Below are positions 56,525 to 64,000 of a stretch of 64,000 bases of DNA, piece after piece. The notes beneath the pieces were generated by a model. The model was not told the origin of the DNA. It ran no database searches and worked only from the letters and a program-made list of their open reading frames with translations. The translations under genes were made by a program, and so were the position numbers. The number at the start of each line of letters is the position of its first letter. Position 1 is the stretch's first letter. Source of the DNA: Thecaphora thlaspeos. Taxonomy: Eukaryota; Basidiomycota; Ustilaginomycetes; Urocystidales; Glomosporiaceae. The DNA is taken from contig UWYS01000001.1 of NCBI GenBank assembly GCA_900291925.1, positions 744,001-808,000 on the forward strand, in the 5' to 3' direction.

Positions 56525-59152
56525 ATGGCCGAGATACAGGCCGCGCTCGACGAGGCTTTTTCGCCGCCCCTCGACACCGCGCTCATCGCCGTCATAGCAC
56601 ACGAGCCCGGCCAGACGCTCCAGAGCGCAACGGAGCTTTGCGAGACGCTGGCAGCCGCCGCTATAGAAGAAGAGAGCCACCACCACCAATCTCGACAGAA
56701 CAGCCTTCCATCCTCGACAGAGGCCCCCCACAAGTCCCAAGGAAAAGCTCGTCTCCCGTCTTCGGCCTCTAAGGCGACGTCCAAGCCGTCTATGAGCTCG
56801 AGGCGTCGCAACTTTGGCGGCCAGCTCACCTCGTCGTCGCCTGTGGGCAGCCCACTCCTCAGCAGCTCGCCCAAGACCTCCTCGGTAGACACCAACGATA
56901 CCCTTTCGGACGACATCGCTTCCCACGACTTTGGCGCCTCGACTGGTACGACCACGCCCACATCCGTCACCTCATCGGGCGGCGCCGACGTCGAGTCGGT
57001 CCAGAGGCTGCTGGAAGAGTGGCAGCTGATCGATCAGAACAGCCAAGATCCAGACAATTTCCGCCTCACCGACGAGGAGAATGACACTGATAACGAGCAT
57101 ACAGCCTCGCCAACGGATGGTGTCGACGACAACGCCGACGCAGCGGCGCTTCAGTCCATTCAGCGCCGAGAGCTGAGAGAGGCCGACCGTGTCGCAGAGG
57201 CCGCTCGCGATGGGTGCATCGACCCGGCCGAGCTGGCCAGGGGCGACCAAGCCCTCTCGTCGCCGCCCGACGGCCACTTGCCAGAGTCGATCAGCGAAGA
57301 AGAGCGCTTCGACCCACTCGTCTTCCTGCAGCACGCCTACCCCTTGCGAACGCCGACTTTTCTCAAAGAGACCCTGGACGATGCGCGAGGCAGCATACAG
57401 GAGGTCATCGACACGCTCATGACCATCGACCTGATCGAGAGCGAGGACGCCCGGCAAGCGGAGCCCGGCACGCTTCACGCTGCGGCCGCCGCAAGCAGCG
57501 CGAGGGACCGCGCCAAGGGACTCGACTACGACGCCCTCGCCAACGGCCTGGCAGCGCGAGAAGGCATCGATGCGGGCCTCAGGGGCAAGAAGCGCAAGGC
57601 TGCCAGGCACAGGTTGCAGGACGAGCAGCGCCGGGCGGCGGGCCAGGCCGGCATGCTGGGCCTAACGGCGCCGGCGACGATGGCGGACAGCAAGAGGCCC
57701 AACGCCAAGCCTGGCAAGGTCAAAGTCAATCTGACCGATGTGCGGCACGGAGCGCCCATCAATATGGCGCTAGCCAAGCTCAACCGCGCCGCGACCGCCA
57801 AGGCCAAGACCAAGACCGATTTCATCTTCGACGGAACCAATACAGGTCTGACGGACGAGGAGCTGGCCGCCAAGCTGGCCGCCGAGGAAGAGGCGCTCGC
57901 CGCTGACCCGGACGACAACCAGCCCGTGCGCGACAACGCGTGGCTGCTGACCTCGTCGGTGCTCTCGCAGCTCTCCATCCTGCTCGACCTCGAGGCGGCC
58001 AAGATCACATCGATCTACAACGGCGCCTCGTTCAACCTCGCCATCGCCTTTGCACGCGCCGTCGAGTTTGCGGCCGACCGCTACCAGACCTTGGACTCGC
58101 TTGACAAGGCTGGCGATGCACCCTCCGGCACGGCGAAGCGGATGTGCGACGGGATCGCCAGCCTTGCCGGGACCGGTAGGCCGCAGGCGTCGAGGGCGTT
58201 TCGAGCGACCAAGGGCCGGCAGGATGCCACGCTGGACCTGCTGCAGCTCGAGCAGGTGGTCTGGACGGTCACAGGCGAGCAGGAGCTGGACGCGCTCGTT
58301 CCGCTTGGCAAGCTCTCTCACCCGGACGCCGACTTCGCCAAGGACGCAGGTGCGTCGACAGCCGACGCCGCGACAAAGTACGCCCGTGCCGTCGGGAGGA
58401 AGGAGGCGGGACCGCCGAGCGGCGCGGCTGCCGCGCTGCGTTCCGGCGCCGCCATCGCCGCCGTGCTCCCCGCCTCAGCCGCAGCGGTGATTCGAGATCC
58501 GGACGTTGGCCTCTCCGACATCTCCAACGAGCGCCTCGGCCTAGCGCCGCACATCAGCTCGCACGATCCACTGCGGCGCATGACCGAATACCGGCTCGTC
58601 GCGGAAGAGTATCGGCAGCAGCGCGACGAGGCGCTGCGCAAGGCGGGCAGCGCTTGGCGCTCTGGTAAGGGCGGCGTACGCGTGGGCGGCAAGGGGGGCG
58701 ACGGCGGCAAGGGTGGAACGGCGTGGTACTACGCCGACGAGGCGCGACGACTCGACGCAAAGTCGCGCGCGTGGAGCTTCAAGGCGGCCGAGGCGCTGGT
58801 CGAGGATCGTCGACGGGCGGGCGTCGGCGTGGTGCCGGGCGATGTCTCGAGCCACGTTCGGCCGCTCGGCGGCCAAGCGCCGCAGTCGAACGCGTTCAAC
58901 ACGATCGATTTGCACGGCGTCACGGTGCACGAGGCGCTGTCGATTGTGCGCGAGCAAGTGACGCGTTGGTACGCGCGACCCTCGACGTCGGGCCACCTGG
59001 CGCCGTTCAAGATCATCACGGGCGTCGGACGACACAGCCCGCATCAGATCGCCGTGCTCCGCCCTGCCGTAGCCAAGATACTCGAGAGGGAAGGATGGCG
59101 GTACGACGTGGACCACCAGCGCGGCATCATCATCGTCCGCGGCATCAAATAG
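56525..59152 (+). CDS. CUE/DUF1771/Smr-domain protein, Cue2-like
   Basis: Single exon; ACAATGG at 56525 gives MAEIQAALDEAF and is preferred to upstream in-frame ATGs (56288, 56453). The product has 875 residues. Two helical CUE-like segments are visible: the extreme N-terminus (DTALIAVIAHEPGQTLQSAT) and about 260-310 (DPLVFLQHAYPLRTPTFLKE). Further on come a DUF1771 segment (YRLVAEEYRQQRDEALRKAG) and a C-terminal Smr domain. The Smr domain has DLHG (D795, H797), GVGRHS (R836, H837) and a closing RGIIIVRG strand. This order matches yeast Cue2, the endonuclease that cuts mRNA at collided ribosomes, and the Asp/His/Arg set proposed for catalysis is kept. A cytosolic quality-control role is inferred. 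The middle is Ser/Ala-rich and disordered. Confidence 0.75.
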   Translation: MAEIQAALDEAFSPPLDTALIAVIAHEPGQTLQSATELCETLAAAAIEEESHHHQSRQNSLPSSTEAPHKSQGKARLPSSASKATSKPSMSSRRRNFGGQLTSSSPVGSPLLSSSPKTSSVDTNDTLSDDIASHDFGASTGTTTPTSVTSSGGADVESVQRLLEEWQLIDQNSQDPDNFRLTDEENDTDNEHTASPTDGVDDNADAAALQSIQRRELREADRVAEAARDGCIDPAELARGDQALSSPPDGHLPESISEEERFDPLVFLQHAYPLRTPTFLKETLDDARGSIQEVIDTLMTIDLIESEDARQAEPGTLHAAAAASSARDRAKGLDYDALANGLAAREGIDAGLRGKKRKAARHRLQDEQRRAAGQAGMLGLTAPATMADSKRPNAKPGKVKVNLTDVRHGAPINMALAKLNRAATAKAKTKTDFIFDGTNTGLTDEELAAKLAAEEEALAADPDDNQPVRDNAWLLTSSVLSQLSILLDLEAAKITSIYNGASFNLAIAFARAVEFAADRYQTLDSLDKAGDAPSGTAKRMCDGIASLAGTGRPQASRAFRATKGRQDATLDLLQLEQVVWTVTGEQELDALVPLGKLSHPDADFAKDAGASTADAATKYARAVGRKEAGPPSGAAAALRSGAAIAAVLPASAAAVIRDPDVGLSDISNERLGLAPHISSHDPLRRMTEYRLVAEEYRQQRDEALRKAGSAWRSGKGGVRVGGKGGDGGKGGTAWYYADEARRLDAKSRAWSFKAAEALVEDRRRAGVGVVPGDVSSHVRPLGGQAPQSNAFNTIDLHGVTVHEALSIVREQVTRWYARPSTSGHLAPFKIITGVGRHSPHQIAVLRPAVAKILEREGWRYDVDHQRGIIIVRGIK

Positions 59153-59431
59153 ACGGCCGTCCGTTGGCGACTTTACGGTGCTCCCTGAGAGCTGGGTATA
59201 CGAAAAAGAAGAATGGAAGGAGGAGGAAGAAGAAGTAGAAGAAGACGTAAGAGGCCGTCTAAAATAAGTCTCTAGACGGAAAGGATCCTCACCTTGCCCT
59301 CCCACACGCCACGCTGGCAACATCGCTTTGCCTTGCCGCTGCCCCTGCGGCACCACACGCTGTACTTGTATTGACCCGCGCTTCCCTCCCACCTCCGCCG
59401 CTACATAGAGTAAACGCTGCACGCCTGTCTG

Positions 59432-60304
59432 CTAGACACGCTCCGGCCGTGTCGCGCCGCCTCTGAGCCAGCGCTCGAGCGTGTCGGCTATGGACTGAAG
59501 CAGCTCGGCGCTCCTCCACAAGTGATCTGCGCCCTGGAACTTGACTGCATCGACGCTCTTCGCCTCTGCTGCGACGTGTCTGAGTCTGGCGACCCAGGCA
59601 TCGTAGCTGGAGACTTTGGTGAACTGATCCTGATCGCCATACAGGACGAGGAGGGAGGAAGAGGAGATGGTGTCATCGTCGTCGCCGTCGCTGTGCTGCG
59701 GTGCTTGCGCGGCGTGCGTCGATGGTGCGGACCCGCTGAGCATGGTCTCTAGCGCGATGGTGTATGTGGTGGAGCAAAAGACGGAGAGGGCCCACATGAC
59801 GTCGAGCGGGTAGGAGATGAGGACGAGTCGGAAGCGTAGCTTGCCGCCCTTCCATCCTTGTGGCAGAGCCCGTTGCGGCTGTAGCGTGGAGGCGTAGAGC
59901 GCGCCAGCCGAGTAACCCACCACAAGCACCTCTGTCTCCTCGTGCTGCTGGTCGATACGATACGACGATAGAGCGTCGAGCGAGTGACGCAGGAGCAGCT
60001 GGAAATCCTGGCACTCTGCAGCGCCGGTCCAGGATGGCGAGGCGGAACTCTGACCGACGCCGCGCGAGTTGAAGGCGATGGTGCGGTAGCCGAGCGAGAC
60101 GAGCCGCTCGAAGAGGTTGCGGACGACGGGATCGCCGAGGCTGCCGCCCAGTCGACCAAGCGGGTGGGCGAGGATGGCGAGACGGCGGAAGCCGGAGGGC
60201 GCTTCGATGGCGAGGCGCAAAGGAGCGTCTTGGATGTGCGTCTCGAGCGTTTGACCGTTGTCGAGTGAAAGGAAGAGGAGGGTGCGGGTGGGATAGTGGA
60301 CCAT
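59432..60304 (-). CDS. Small alpha/beta-hydrolase (serine hydrolase)
   Basis: Single exon, 290 residues, no signal peptide. The core has the oxyanion region AILAHPLGRLGGS, FNSRGVGQSS, the nucleophile elbow VVGYSAGALYAS (S132), the acid in VLYGDQDQFTK (D226) and the histidine in FQGADHLWR (H261). The layout resembles cytosolic serine hydrolases of the CC1/AB-hydrolase_1 type found across eukaryotes. A short Asp-rich loop (HSDGDDDDT) precedes the last strands. Substrate unknown. It is divergent from the OXLD1-like gene, with the second copy of the dispersed element between them. Confidence 0.8.
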   Translation of the reverse strand: MVHYPTRTLLFLSLDNGQTLETHIQDAPLRLAIEAPSGFRRLAILAHPLGRLGGSLGDPVVRNLFERLVSLGYRTIAFNSRGVGQSSASPSWTGAAECQDFQLLLRHSLDALSSYRIDQQHEETEVLVVGYSAGALYASTLQPQRALPQGWKGGKLRFRLVLISYPLDVMWALSVFCSTTYTIALETMLSGSAPSTHAAQAPQHSDGDDDDTISSSSLLVLYGDQDQFTKVSSYDAWVARLRHVAAEAKSVDAVKFQGADHLWRSAELLQSIADTLERWLRGGATRPERV

Positions 60305-60489
60305 ACTGGGACGAGCGGTTAGTGGCCGACGATGCTCTGATGGTGAGGGGGCGGAGTAACTTGTACCGTAGAAGGGCGGCTACTAACTCGACGCTGGGAG
60401 CGAGGATGCAGCGAATGAATGCCGGATGCGGTGGTCTGTGCGGCTTGTGGAGGTGTGTCGCCGCAGTCGCCGCCGCCGCAGCAGCAATG

Positions 60490-60590
60490 TGGCTGAGATG
60501 AGATGATCGATGTCCATTTGAAAGGGCCGAGGCGCGCGAGCAAGTCTAATTTACAGGGTTCGGCCGGCTGCTGCCATGACTCACCCGGCC
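60490..60590 (+). repeat. Dispersed promoter-associated element, copy 2
   Basis: Same block order as at 24358-24465: GATGATCGATGTCCAT, AAAGGGCCGAGGCGCGCGAG, CAAGTCTAAT, ATGACTCACCCGGCC. It is about 10 bases shorter because of gaps in the GC-rich middle. TGACTCA lies at 60577-60583. It is about 100 bases upstream of the OXLD1-like ATG, in the same orientation relative to its downstream gene as copy 1. Confidence 0.7.
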
Positions 60591-60620
60591 GCAGCAGCAG
60601 CAGCAAGCTTGCGAGTGCGC

Positions 60621-60632
60621 TCACGTGACGTC
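60621..60632. promoter_or_regulatory. E-box/CRE-like composite site
   Basis: TCACGTGA is an 8-base palindrome of the bHLH (Cbf1/USF) type, and it overlaps TGACGTC, a CRE-like core. The location, about 60 bases before a start codon, fits a promoter site. Match only. Confidence 0.4.
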
Positions 60633-60691
60633 GGACGGCGTCGGAAGACATCCTGCTTCCCTCTTCCTTCCCCCCCTTTTCATCAGCACCC

Positions 60692-61069
60692 ATGACCACA
60701 CCGGACACCACCACCTCCCCTGCCTCCTCCTCCCCCGCTTCAATGACCAGCGCCTCGCCGCAGCCGGCCTACGCCGATCCCGCCGAGGTCCCCTCGATCC
60801 TCTCCCAGCGCAAGCTCACCTACATGCGCAGGAAGCAGCTCCTCAAGGCTGCCTCGAGGCCGCCAGACGATCCACCCCCGCCACCTTCCCCCTCGGACTG
60901 CTGTGGCAGCAGCTGCGACCCTTGCGTAAAGACGCTCTGGAGCGAGGAGAAGCTCGCCTGGTCCCAGAGGTGGGGCCAAGCAGCCACATCCCACTCCCAG
61001 CAACAGAGCCAAGTTGCAAACGCCAAAGTGCAACAGGCCAACACCATGCCTGGCGCTTTCGATTGGTAG
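60692..61069 (+). CDS. Oxidoreductase-like (OXLD1-type) domain protein
   Basis: Single exon, 125 residues. The Ser/Thr/Pro-rich start is followed by PPPPPSPSDCCGSSCDPCVK, the defining Cys-rich motif of the oxidoreductase-like N-terminal family (OXLD1 in animals), and a Trp-rich short helix (LWSEEKLAWSQRW). Three of the Cys form a CC-x3-C-x2-C pattern that could bind metal or form disulfides. Members are small proteins thought to be mitochondrial; no reaction is established. The ATG at 60692 follows a C/T-rich leader. Confidence 0.75.
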   Translation: MTTPDTTTSPASSSPASMTSASPQPAYADPAEVPSILSQRKLTYMRRKQLLKAASRPPDDPPPPPSPSDCCGSSCDPCVKTLWSEEKLAWSQRWGQAATSHSQQQSQVANAKVQQANTMPGAFDW

Positions 61070-61227
61070 CGAGCCTGTGTCGAGATAGCCACTCAGCAGC
61101 AGCAGCAGCAGCAGCAGCAGGTGCAGTACAGCGACGAACACGACATGACGAGCGGGCCGCCAGTATGGCCCCTCTAGCCTGCGCCGCCATCCCCGCACAA
61201 GGACCGCCCCGCCGCATCTCCACGACC

Positions 61228-62082
61228 TCAGACCATCTCTTCGCCGATCGCCGCGAGCGCGACATTGAAGCGCTCCGTTCCCTCGACCAGCTCGAGCCCG
61301 GCGAAATCCTCAAAGCTGCGCGCGTACTCGATCAGCCGGCGCAAGTCATTGACGCCGTTGACGCCCGTCTGGGTCTCGAGCGTCGCAAGGACGCCAAACG
61401 CCCTACCCTCTCTGTCGATATAGCCGCTGCCGCTGTCGCCGGGGATGCCTGGCGGGACGGTACGGACGGCGTGCGACCAACCGTCTCCCTGCTCGCGGAC
61501 GCTGCGGCCAAACTTGGGCTCGAGCCACGACTGGCCGCGGCGCAGCGTCGAGTTGCCGTATCCGTAGACGAGCGTCTCGTTGGCCACCAGGCCCTGCTGG
61601 CGCACGCCCGTCGGACCGCCGAACCTCGGCATCGACGGATTGACGCGCCACACGTCCGTCGGATCGATATGCACCAGCGCAAAGTCGTTATAGGCGCAGG
61701 CTTCTCGGTTCTGCTCGCTGCGACGCTGCATGCGCACCCACGACGAGTAGGCCAGCGTACCGAGCGCGCCGGCGCCCGTAATGTTGACGCTGGTCCCTTC
61801 GCTCAGCGTCGTCGTGTTGCAGCCCGTCGTCTGACCCGGCCCGCCCAGCGATGCGCAGTGCGCCGCCTGACCCAGGAAGACGGCGTCGCCGCGGCGAAAG
61901 ACGAAGTTGGCCGTACAGCCTCCCCTCGTCACGGTCTGGACGCCCGGGTGGATGGTAGAGGCGCTGAACGACGACCAACGTCGATTCTTGGGCTGCTGCG
62001 CAGGCGTAGCCAAGGGCGATGCCAGCAGCGCCGTCGCCGCCAGCAAGAGGGCGGCGAGCAGGGCCAAAGGGTTAATGAACAT
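61228..62082 (-). CDS. Secreted trypsin/chymotrypsin-fold (S1-type) serine protease
   Basis: Single exon, 284 residues. The signal peptide is residues 1-21 (MFINPLALLAALLLAATALL then ASP). The triad is complete: GQAAHC (H75), YNDFALV (D133) and PGDSGSGY (S217). The Cys pairing C56-C76 (GCTANF with AAHC) is typical of S1. There is no obvious activation propeptide with a dibasic site; a short 30-residue Pro/Gln-rich segment precedes the fold. The protein could be a digestive or host-directed enzyme. S1-type proteases are patchily distributed in fungi, so its source deserves attention. It is tail-to-tail with the OXLD1-like gene, with 158 bases between. Confidence 0.82.
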   Translation of the reverse strand: MFINPLALLAALLLAATALLASPLATPAQQPKNRRWSSFSASTIHPGVQTVTRGGCTANFVFRRGDAVFLGQAAHCASLGGPGQTTGCNTTTLSEGTSVNITGAGALGTLAYSSWVRMQRRSEQNREACAYNDFALVHIDPTDVWRVNPSMPRFGGPTGVRQQGLVANETLVYGYGNSTLRRGQSWLEPKFGRSVREQGDGWSHAVRTVPPGIPGDSGSGYIDREGRAFGVLATLETQTGVNGVNDLRRLIEYARSFEDFAGLELVEGTERFNVALAAIGEEMV

Positions 62083-62766
62083 GGCGAGGTCGTGGGTCGA
62101 TCGGCCAGTCGCAAAGAGGACAAGAACGTCTGCGAGGGCGAGGGGGAAAGTGTAAGCCGCGGGCGCGGGCGAGGAAGGCGCAGAAGCAAGACGGTAGGGA
62201 TCAGGAAGTGAGGAGAGATGGCAAGGCAGAGGGACCGGATGAGAGCGCTGATCAAATGGTGCTCCTGGATGGGGGCTGGGAATCGTTGATCTTCATCAAG
62301 CGACGGAGTCTATATAGAGCGGTGGGCACGCTGAGACGGCTCTGCCCTCTCTGGGAGTAGCTGGTGTTCCGCCGTGCTGTCTTTCCAGACCGTAGCGACG
62401 ACGAGCGGGGCCCGCCTTACTCATCCTCCTGCTCGTGGTTCGGAGCAAGGAGCGACCGCCACCTGCCTCTCTCTCTCTCTCTCTCTGCCTCTCCATCCCC
62501 CGTCCTTTCCCACGCGCGAAGGTCGTCCTGGCTAAAAAGGTCAAGACTGCACGCTCGGTGACCGATCATGCTGGCTCGCATCGCTCGTTCATCAGTCAGA
62601 GTAGGCAGCTACGGCTTGCCGCTTTTGTTGGTACCGTCCTCTCGCCGTAGGGGGTCGATTTTCACCACGTAGGCACAGGCCGAGCGTAGCCGTTCCCATT
62701 ACACTCCTCCCAAGTCAAGTTTGAGTCAAGAACGAGCAGAGCGCAGAAAGAATCTTTCGATCGAAA
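62083..62766. other. Intergenic region
   Basis: Promoter of the S1 protease and 3' flank of the DAHP synthase. A (CT)n stretch lies at about 62468-62486 and a TATA-like site at 62311-62316. No gene. Confidence 0.6.
62311..62317 (-). promoter_or_regulatory. Candidate TATA box of the S1 protease gene
   Basis: TATATA about 230 bases upstream of the protease ATG on the minus strand. Sequence match only. Confidence 0.35.
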
Positions 62767-64000
62767 TCAGCGCGACGTGATACCACAGATGAGCTGTGCG
62801 AGCAACTCGTCGCCCGATCCCGTCTCGATGATAGCCTTCTGTCTCAACTTGACCTCTTCCGTGGTGTGCTGCTCGGTGTGCGACCTCCCGTTCGCTCCTG
62901 CCGCGTGTCGGTCGACGTTGTCCGCGTTCCTCTTCTGCAACCTCTGCTTCCTAAAGTAATGACTCAGCAGGAAGGCGACGTCCAGACTCTGTTCAAAGTT
63001 GAGGCGCGGATCGCAGTGACTCTTGTAACCCCTCTTCAGATCTTCCGGACGAAGACGCATCGATCCGCCAAAGCACTCCGTGACGTCCTGGTCGCCCGTC
63101 AGCTCGAGATGGACACCGCCGACGCGAAGCGTAGGGAAATCGCACGAGATGATGTCGAGGAAGTGCAGGATCTCAGAGATGATGTCGCCAAACGAGCGCG
63201 TCTTGAGCGGTTGCGCGCACGGGTCGGTCGAGGTGGGAGGGTAGGGCGACGTCTGCGTGTTGCCGTGCATCGGGTCGCAGAGTAGGATGATCGAGTCGCC
63301 GTGCGAAGACGCGGCAATGGCAGACAGGAGCGGAGGGAGGTGTGAGGCCACCTCGCTCGCCCCCAAACGGATGATGACCATCACGCGATCCTTTTCCTTG
63401 CCGTAACGCACGGACGACGATCCGCTGCCCGCTGCGTCGCTTCCGCGTCCCTCGTCTGCGTCCGAGTGCGAGCGAGAGGCGGGAAGCGCGACGTCCGGGT
63501 TCAACATGTCGAGGATCTCAATGAGCTCCTGCGGCTTCATCGACGGTCCCACCTTGATGCCGACCGGGTTGCGGATCGAGGCAAAGTAGTCCATGTGCGC
63601 ACCGTCGAGCTGCCGTGTCCGGTCGCCCAGCCAGATGGTGTGCGCCGACAGAGCGTAGCGGTCCGCCTGCGGCGAGGCGTTGGCCGCTGTAGCTGTGGCT
63701 GTGGCCGTCGTCGCCGTCGCCGTCGCCGCCTCGTCGTGCGAGAGGGTGGCCCGGGACGGGTTGGAGGCGGTGGGCCTTCGCACCAGTCTCGTCAGTGCCT
63801 CCTCGTAGTCCAGCGCAAGCCCCTCGTGGCTGATAAAGTAGTCGACCGAGTTGAGGACGTTGTTGTTGCCGACGCCCGGATCGGCGCCGATGGTGCGCAT
63901 AAAGTCAAGGGCGTCGGTGAGGCTGTCGACGACCGACTTAAACTCGTCCTGGAGCGCGCGAGACTGGACGTGCTGGAAGCTCCACTGGCGCGGAGCGTGG
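62767..64000 (-). CDS. Class II 3-deoxy-D-arabino-heptulosonate 7-phosphate synthase, 5' end outside the window
   Basis: The frame is open to the edge at 64000; about 410 C-terminal residues are seen. The class II (plant/bacterial AroA-II) blocks are clear: FMRTIGADPG, DYFISHEGLALDYE, HTIWLGDRTRQLDGAHMDYF, NPVGIKVGPSMKPQEL, CDPMHGNT and GGVHLELTGDQDVTEC. The SRLN-like stretch CDPRLNFEQSLDVAFLL precedes the C-terminus. It makes DAHP from phosphoenolpyruvate and erythrose 4-phosphate, the first step of the shikimate pathway, in the cytosol. Two low-complexity loops are inserted: Ala/Thr (about 63680-63740) and Ser/Asp/Gly (about 63410-63475). The metal-binding Cys of the N-terminal part lies outside the window. 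Confidence 0.9.
   Translation of the reverse strand, partial: HAPRQWSFQHVQSRALQDEFKSVVDSLTDALDFMRTIGADPGVGNNNVLNSVDYFISHEGLALDYEEALTRLVRRPTASNPSRATLSHDEAATATATTATATATAANASPQADRYALSAHTIWLGDRTRQLDGAHMDYFASIRNPVGIKVGPSMKPQELIEILDMLNPDVALPASRSHSDADEGRGSDAAGSGSSSVRYGKEKDRVMVIIRLGASEVASHLPPLLSAIAASSHGDSIILLCDPMHGNTQTSPYPPTSTDPCAQPLKTRSFGDIISEILHFLDIISCDFPTLRVGGVHLELTGDQDVTECFGGSMRLRPEDLKRGYKSHCDPRLNFEQSLDVAFLLSHYFRKQRLQKRNADNVDRHAAGANGRSHTEQHTTEEVKLRQKAIIETGSGDELLAQLICGITSR

Larger units (their letters stand above)
60305..60691. other. Divergent promoter region carrying the dispersed element
   Basis: Contains copy 2 of the repeated element (60490-60590), a CAG/GCA run at both edges of it, and TCACGTGACGTC (60621-60632) about 60 bases before the ATG at 60692. 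Nothing else recognised. Confidence 0.6.

Overview
The window is GC-rich nuclear DNA from a filamentous or yeast-like fungus. The genes carry spliceosomal introns, mostly 80-180 nt with GTRNGT donors and CTNAN-type branch regions. The protein set (REV1, RSR1/BUD1, a DBP2-type helicase, proteasome alpha-3, mitochondrial MetRS, LCL3, a pisatin-demethylase-type P450, GH79 and GH5_12 enzymes, a white-collar-1-like PAS protein) points to a basidiomycete. The gene style (GC-rich, short introns, Kex2-processed secreted polyprotein reminiscent of smut repellents) suggests Ustilaginomycotina, but the species cannot be named from the sequence alone.

Layout: 1-4.6 kb holds the end of a membrane-anchored GH79-like protein and a GH5_12 glycosphingolipid/sterol glucosidase with a C-terminal CaaX-like box. 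5.3-6.2 kb is a secreted double-psi beta-barrel protein with a coiled-coil tail. 6.3-9.0 kb is non-coding apart from a degenerate, intron-containing tRNA-Leu-like gene beside an AT-rich perfect hairpin. 9-14.6 kb holds a large alpha/beta-hydrolase convergent with a LOV-less WC-1-like PAS regulator. 17.5-19.8 kb is an MFS transporter. 20.4-23.1 kb is a secreted polyprotein of dibasic-bounded peptide repeats, the most unusual locus here. 24.8-33 kb holds housekeeping genes: mitochondrial MetRS (6 exons), RSR1 (3 exons), proteasome alpha-3 (2 exons) and a small mitochondrial protein. 33-41.3 kb is a PPR-like protein tail-to-tail with REV1. 41.7-46.4 kb holds a P450 and a GPI-type aspartyl protease. 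48.3-51.7 kb is DBP2 with a 1.57 kb intron and a 21-nt micro-exon. 52.4-64 kb holds a possible tiny gene, LCL3, a Gfo/Idh/MocA oxidoreductase, a Cue2-like CUE/Smr protein, a second alpha/beta-hydrolase, an OXLD1-type protein, a secreted S1 serine protease and the end of a class II DAHP synthase.

Functional themes: secretion and the cell surface (GH79, DPBB protein, Kex2 polyprotein, aspartyl protease, S1 protease), mitochondrial gene expression and structure (MetRS, PPR, LCL3, OXLD1, small presequence protein) and genome or RNA maintenance (REV1, DBP2, Cue2-like). I see no operon, plasmid, prophage, CRISPR array, complete transposon or secondary-metabolite cluster. The best candidates for new biology are the Kex2 polyprotein with two peptide families, and a ~100-bp element present twice in the window, each time between divergent genes and each time with a TGACTCA core. 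All exon joins were built by hand from splice consensus and reading frame, so they are predictions.
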